Of a DNA stretch of 6,403 bases, positions 4,942 to 6,403 are shown piece by piece. Numbering within the stretch: the first letter of the stretch is position 1; the number at the start of each line of letters is the position of its first letter. The position numbers and the translations under genes were made by a program. The notes under the pieces were generated by a model. It had not been told where the DNA came from. It did no database searches and worked only from the letters and a program-made list of their open reading frames with translations. Source of the stretch: an uncultured Lachnospiraceae bacterium (GTDB lineage: Bacteria > Bacillota > Clostridia > Lachnospirales > Lachnospiraceae); assembly GCA_946627575.1 (NCBI GenBank), contig CAMOVS010000081.1:1-6403 (forward strand). Reading direction: 5' to 3'.

Positions 4942-6403
4942 TTATACGGGATCCGCCAATATATCATACTTCACAGCCCGGGCAAGGGTGACTCCTTCAG
5001 AGCCAAAGAACTCGATGCCGTCGTCTTCCGGGTCGGGGTAAACGTTACCGGTCATGGTATAGCGGCCTCCGTTAATAAAGACTTCCACCGAACTTATATC
5101 CAGAAAGATCCGGAGGGAAATGTTTTCACAGTCTCCTACCTGGCAATAACGAACGTTGACATCTGATTCTTTACCGGTTAATGTTACTCCTGATCTGGTC
5201 CGGTCAAAGCATACTCTTCCCGAAGCCCGGTCATAACGGATTTCAGTCTGGTGGGTCCTTCCCTTAAAAAGCCTGATACCGGCTGAACCGGCTTTCTCCA
5301 GAACAAAACCGGCTTCCAGTTCTATCGTCCGTCCCTTAAATCCTTTAATTACTTTGGCTTCTTCTCCTAACTCCAGATCCTGGACTTCTACTTTGTTGTG
5401 CCGGCAGGCTTCAATCTCCCGGATGGGCGTCTGATAAAGGTGTCCGTCCTTGTAAGACAGTTCTCTGGGCAGGGTATAGGATCCTACCCAGTTGTGGGCT
5501 TCGGTCGGATAGGATCGGTCCCACATCTCTTTCCAGGCGATCATGACCCTTCGTCCGTCGGGCATGGCCAGTGTCTGACTGGCATAGATATCAAATCCAC
5601 TGTCCAGATCCTCTATAGCTTCCAGTTCAAAATGCCCGGTTTCGAAATCCATCTTTCCGGTCATATAGATTACAGAGTGAAGGTTCTGAAAGCGGGTTCC
5701 TGTCTGGGGCAGGTTCTGGGGGCTTGCCAGAATGACCTCCTTGCCGTCCAGAAGGAAATAATCGGGACATTCGTAGACTCCTTTCAGATTGAAAAAAGCG
5801 TCATCAAAGCCCGGCTGCTTATCCAGCAGCAGGCCCAGGAATTCCCATTCCTCAAGGTCCCGGCTGCGGAAAAGCACCAGGTTGCCAAGTCCTATGGCTT
5901 TATCGTCCCCTCCCAGAACAGCAATGACAGAAGGGTTTTCCTCAGGGCTGAGGCCTCTGGATGGATTCAGATTGCTCATGTCATGGGTAAATGCCTCTTC
6001 CTGGTCTGATTTATAGGAAGTCATGGCCACAACTCCTTCATGATAAAGATTGTGGTCAATGGCACGGATTCCCGCCAGGCAATAATAGTAATCATCCTTA
6101 CGGAACAGCTTGGGATCCCGGAAGTCTCGAGGGGATACCACATCATGCAGCATATCCGAATTCAATACCGGATTGTTTGGATGCTTTTTAAAATGAACCC
6201 CGTCTTCGGACCAGGCCAGGCACTGCCGCTGCAGTTCAGGCTGGGCCGCCGTATACATAAGCCAGAGCTTGCCGTCTATCTCCATGGCGCTGCCGGAGCA
6301 GCAGCCGCATATAGTCTCGTAATCCTGGTCAGGAATCAGGGCGGTTTCCAGAAATTCCCATCGAATCAGATCCTCTGATACAAAATGCCCCCAGTGCATC
6401 TGT
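4942..6403 (-). CDS. Glycoside hydrolase family 32 (sucrose-6-phosphate hydrolase / fructanase-like), N-terminus cut by the window edge
   Basis: The partial protein (486 residues visible) hydrolyses beta-fructosidic bonds in sucrose, sucrose-6-phosphate or fructans; no signal peptide can be judged because the start is missing. The visible part opens QMHWGHFVSEDLIRWE, the GH32 segment that follows the WMNDPNG nucleophile motif, so about 45-50 N-terminal residues including the nucleophile Asp lie beyond 6403. The methionine at 6399 is internal. Counting from it, FRDP (93-96) holds the transition-state Asp95, VYECPD (208-213) holds the acid/base Glu210, and GFDIYASQT (268-276) and MIAWKEMW close the five-bladed propeller. 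The beta-sandwich domain follows (about 330-485), with the usual SSVEVFING near the end. Residues about 110-172, between FRDP and the LVLFRSRDLEEWEF strand, appear some 40 residues longer than usual. It converges on the MBL-fold gene across the ncRNA candidate. Confidence 0.93.
   Translation of the reverse strand, partial: QMHWGHFVSEDLIRWEFLETALIPDQDYETICGCCSGSAMEIDGKLWLMYTAAQPELQRQCLAWSEDGVHFKKHPNNPVLNSDMLHDVVSPRDFRDPKLFRKDDYYYCLAGIRAIDHNLYHEGVVAMTSYKSDQEEAFTHDMSNLNPSRGLSPEENPSVIAVLGGDDKAIGLGNLVLFRSRDLEEWEFLGLLLDKQPGFDDAFFNLKGVYECPDYFLLDGKEVILASPQNLPQTGTRFQNLHSVIYMTGKMDFETGHFELEAIEDLDSGFDIYASQTLAMPDGRRVMIAWKEMWDRSYPTEAHNWVGSYTLPRELSYKDGHLYQTPIREIEACRHNKVEVQDLELGEEAKVIKGFKGRTIELEAGFVLEKAGSAGIRLFKGRTHQTEIRYDRASGRVCFDRTRSGVTLTGKESDVNVRYCQVGDCENISLRIFLDISSVEVFINGGRYTMTGNVYPDPEDDGIEFFGSEGVTLARAVKYDILADPV

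Noticed and set aside
4941..4946. A perfect TATAAT on the minus strand that could drive a minus-strand RNA through 4719-4891.
   Set aside because: It overlaps the GH32 stop codon, has no -35-like hexamer at 16-18 bp, and the G-U pattern favours the plus strand.
5398..6009. A 203-codon plus-strand open frame opposite GH32.
   Set aside because: It is a shadow of the catalytic propeller of a clearly real gene and has no recognisable product.
6397..6399. The ATG at 6399 as the GH32 start codon.
   Set aside because: The frame stays open to the window edge and the residues around it (QMHWGHFVSEDL) are internal to the GH32 fold. The upstream nucleophile motif must lie outside the window.

Overview
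The window looks like chromosomal DNA of a Gram-positive anaerobe of the Clostridia (Firmicutes/Bacillota, possibly Lachnospiraceae-like). The basis is strong AGGAGG-type ribosome binding sites with 6-7 nt spacing, a lipoprotein cyclophilin, a single-domain NH3-dependent NAD synthetase, a Bcd-like acyl-CoA dehydrogenase and a GH32 sucrose/fructan hydrolase. The taxon is an inference from gene styles; no rRNA or other marker is present.

Layout. Positions 1-500 (minus) carry the middle of an acyl-CoA dehydrogenase. Its sequence stops resembling the family at about 495-500 and is replaced at once by the C-terminal ~33 residues of a plus-strand phosphotriesterase-like hydrolase (to 602). Two truncated, converging genes meet at one point, so this is a rearrangement scar or an assembly join. 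A bidirectional hairpin terminator (645-686) closes this block and also ends the next operon. The minus-strand genes then run right to left: Mn-type superoxide dismutase (3045-3662), a flavodoxin-fold NAD(P)H oxidoreductase (2380-2937), a lipoprotein peptidyl-prolyl isomerase (1501-2205) and nadE (708-1487). The isomerase and nadE are 13 bp apart and form an operon with a recognisable promoter. sodA and the oxidoreductase each have their own promoter-like sequence. Divergent from sodA, on plus, is a metallo-beta-lactamase-fold hydrolase (3814-4686). A minus-strand GH32 glycosidase (4942-6403) runs off the right edge without its N-terminus.

How the genes fit together. sodA (superoxide removal), the flavin-type oxidoreductase (NAD(P)H-dependent reduction) and nadE (NAD supply) give the centre of the window a redox flavour. 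They are neighbours rather than one proven operon. The GH32 gene belongs to a separate sugar-utilisation locus to the right.

Most interesting item. The 255-bp gap between the convergent MBL and GH32 genes is not empty. Positions 4719-4891 fold into a compact, multi-stem RNA on the plus strand. It has an 11-bp perfect closing helix, three internal stem-loops, and a 5-bp loop-loop (kissing) complementarity between two of them. Three helices contain G-U pairs that would become A-C mismatches on the minus strand, so the plus strand is the likely transcript. No gene follows it on plus, so it is more likely a trans-acting structured ncRNA than a riboswitch.
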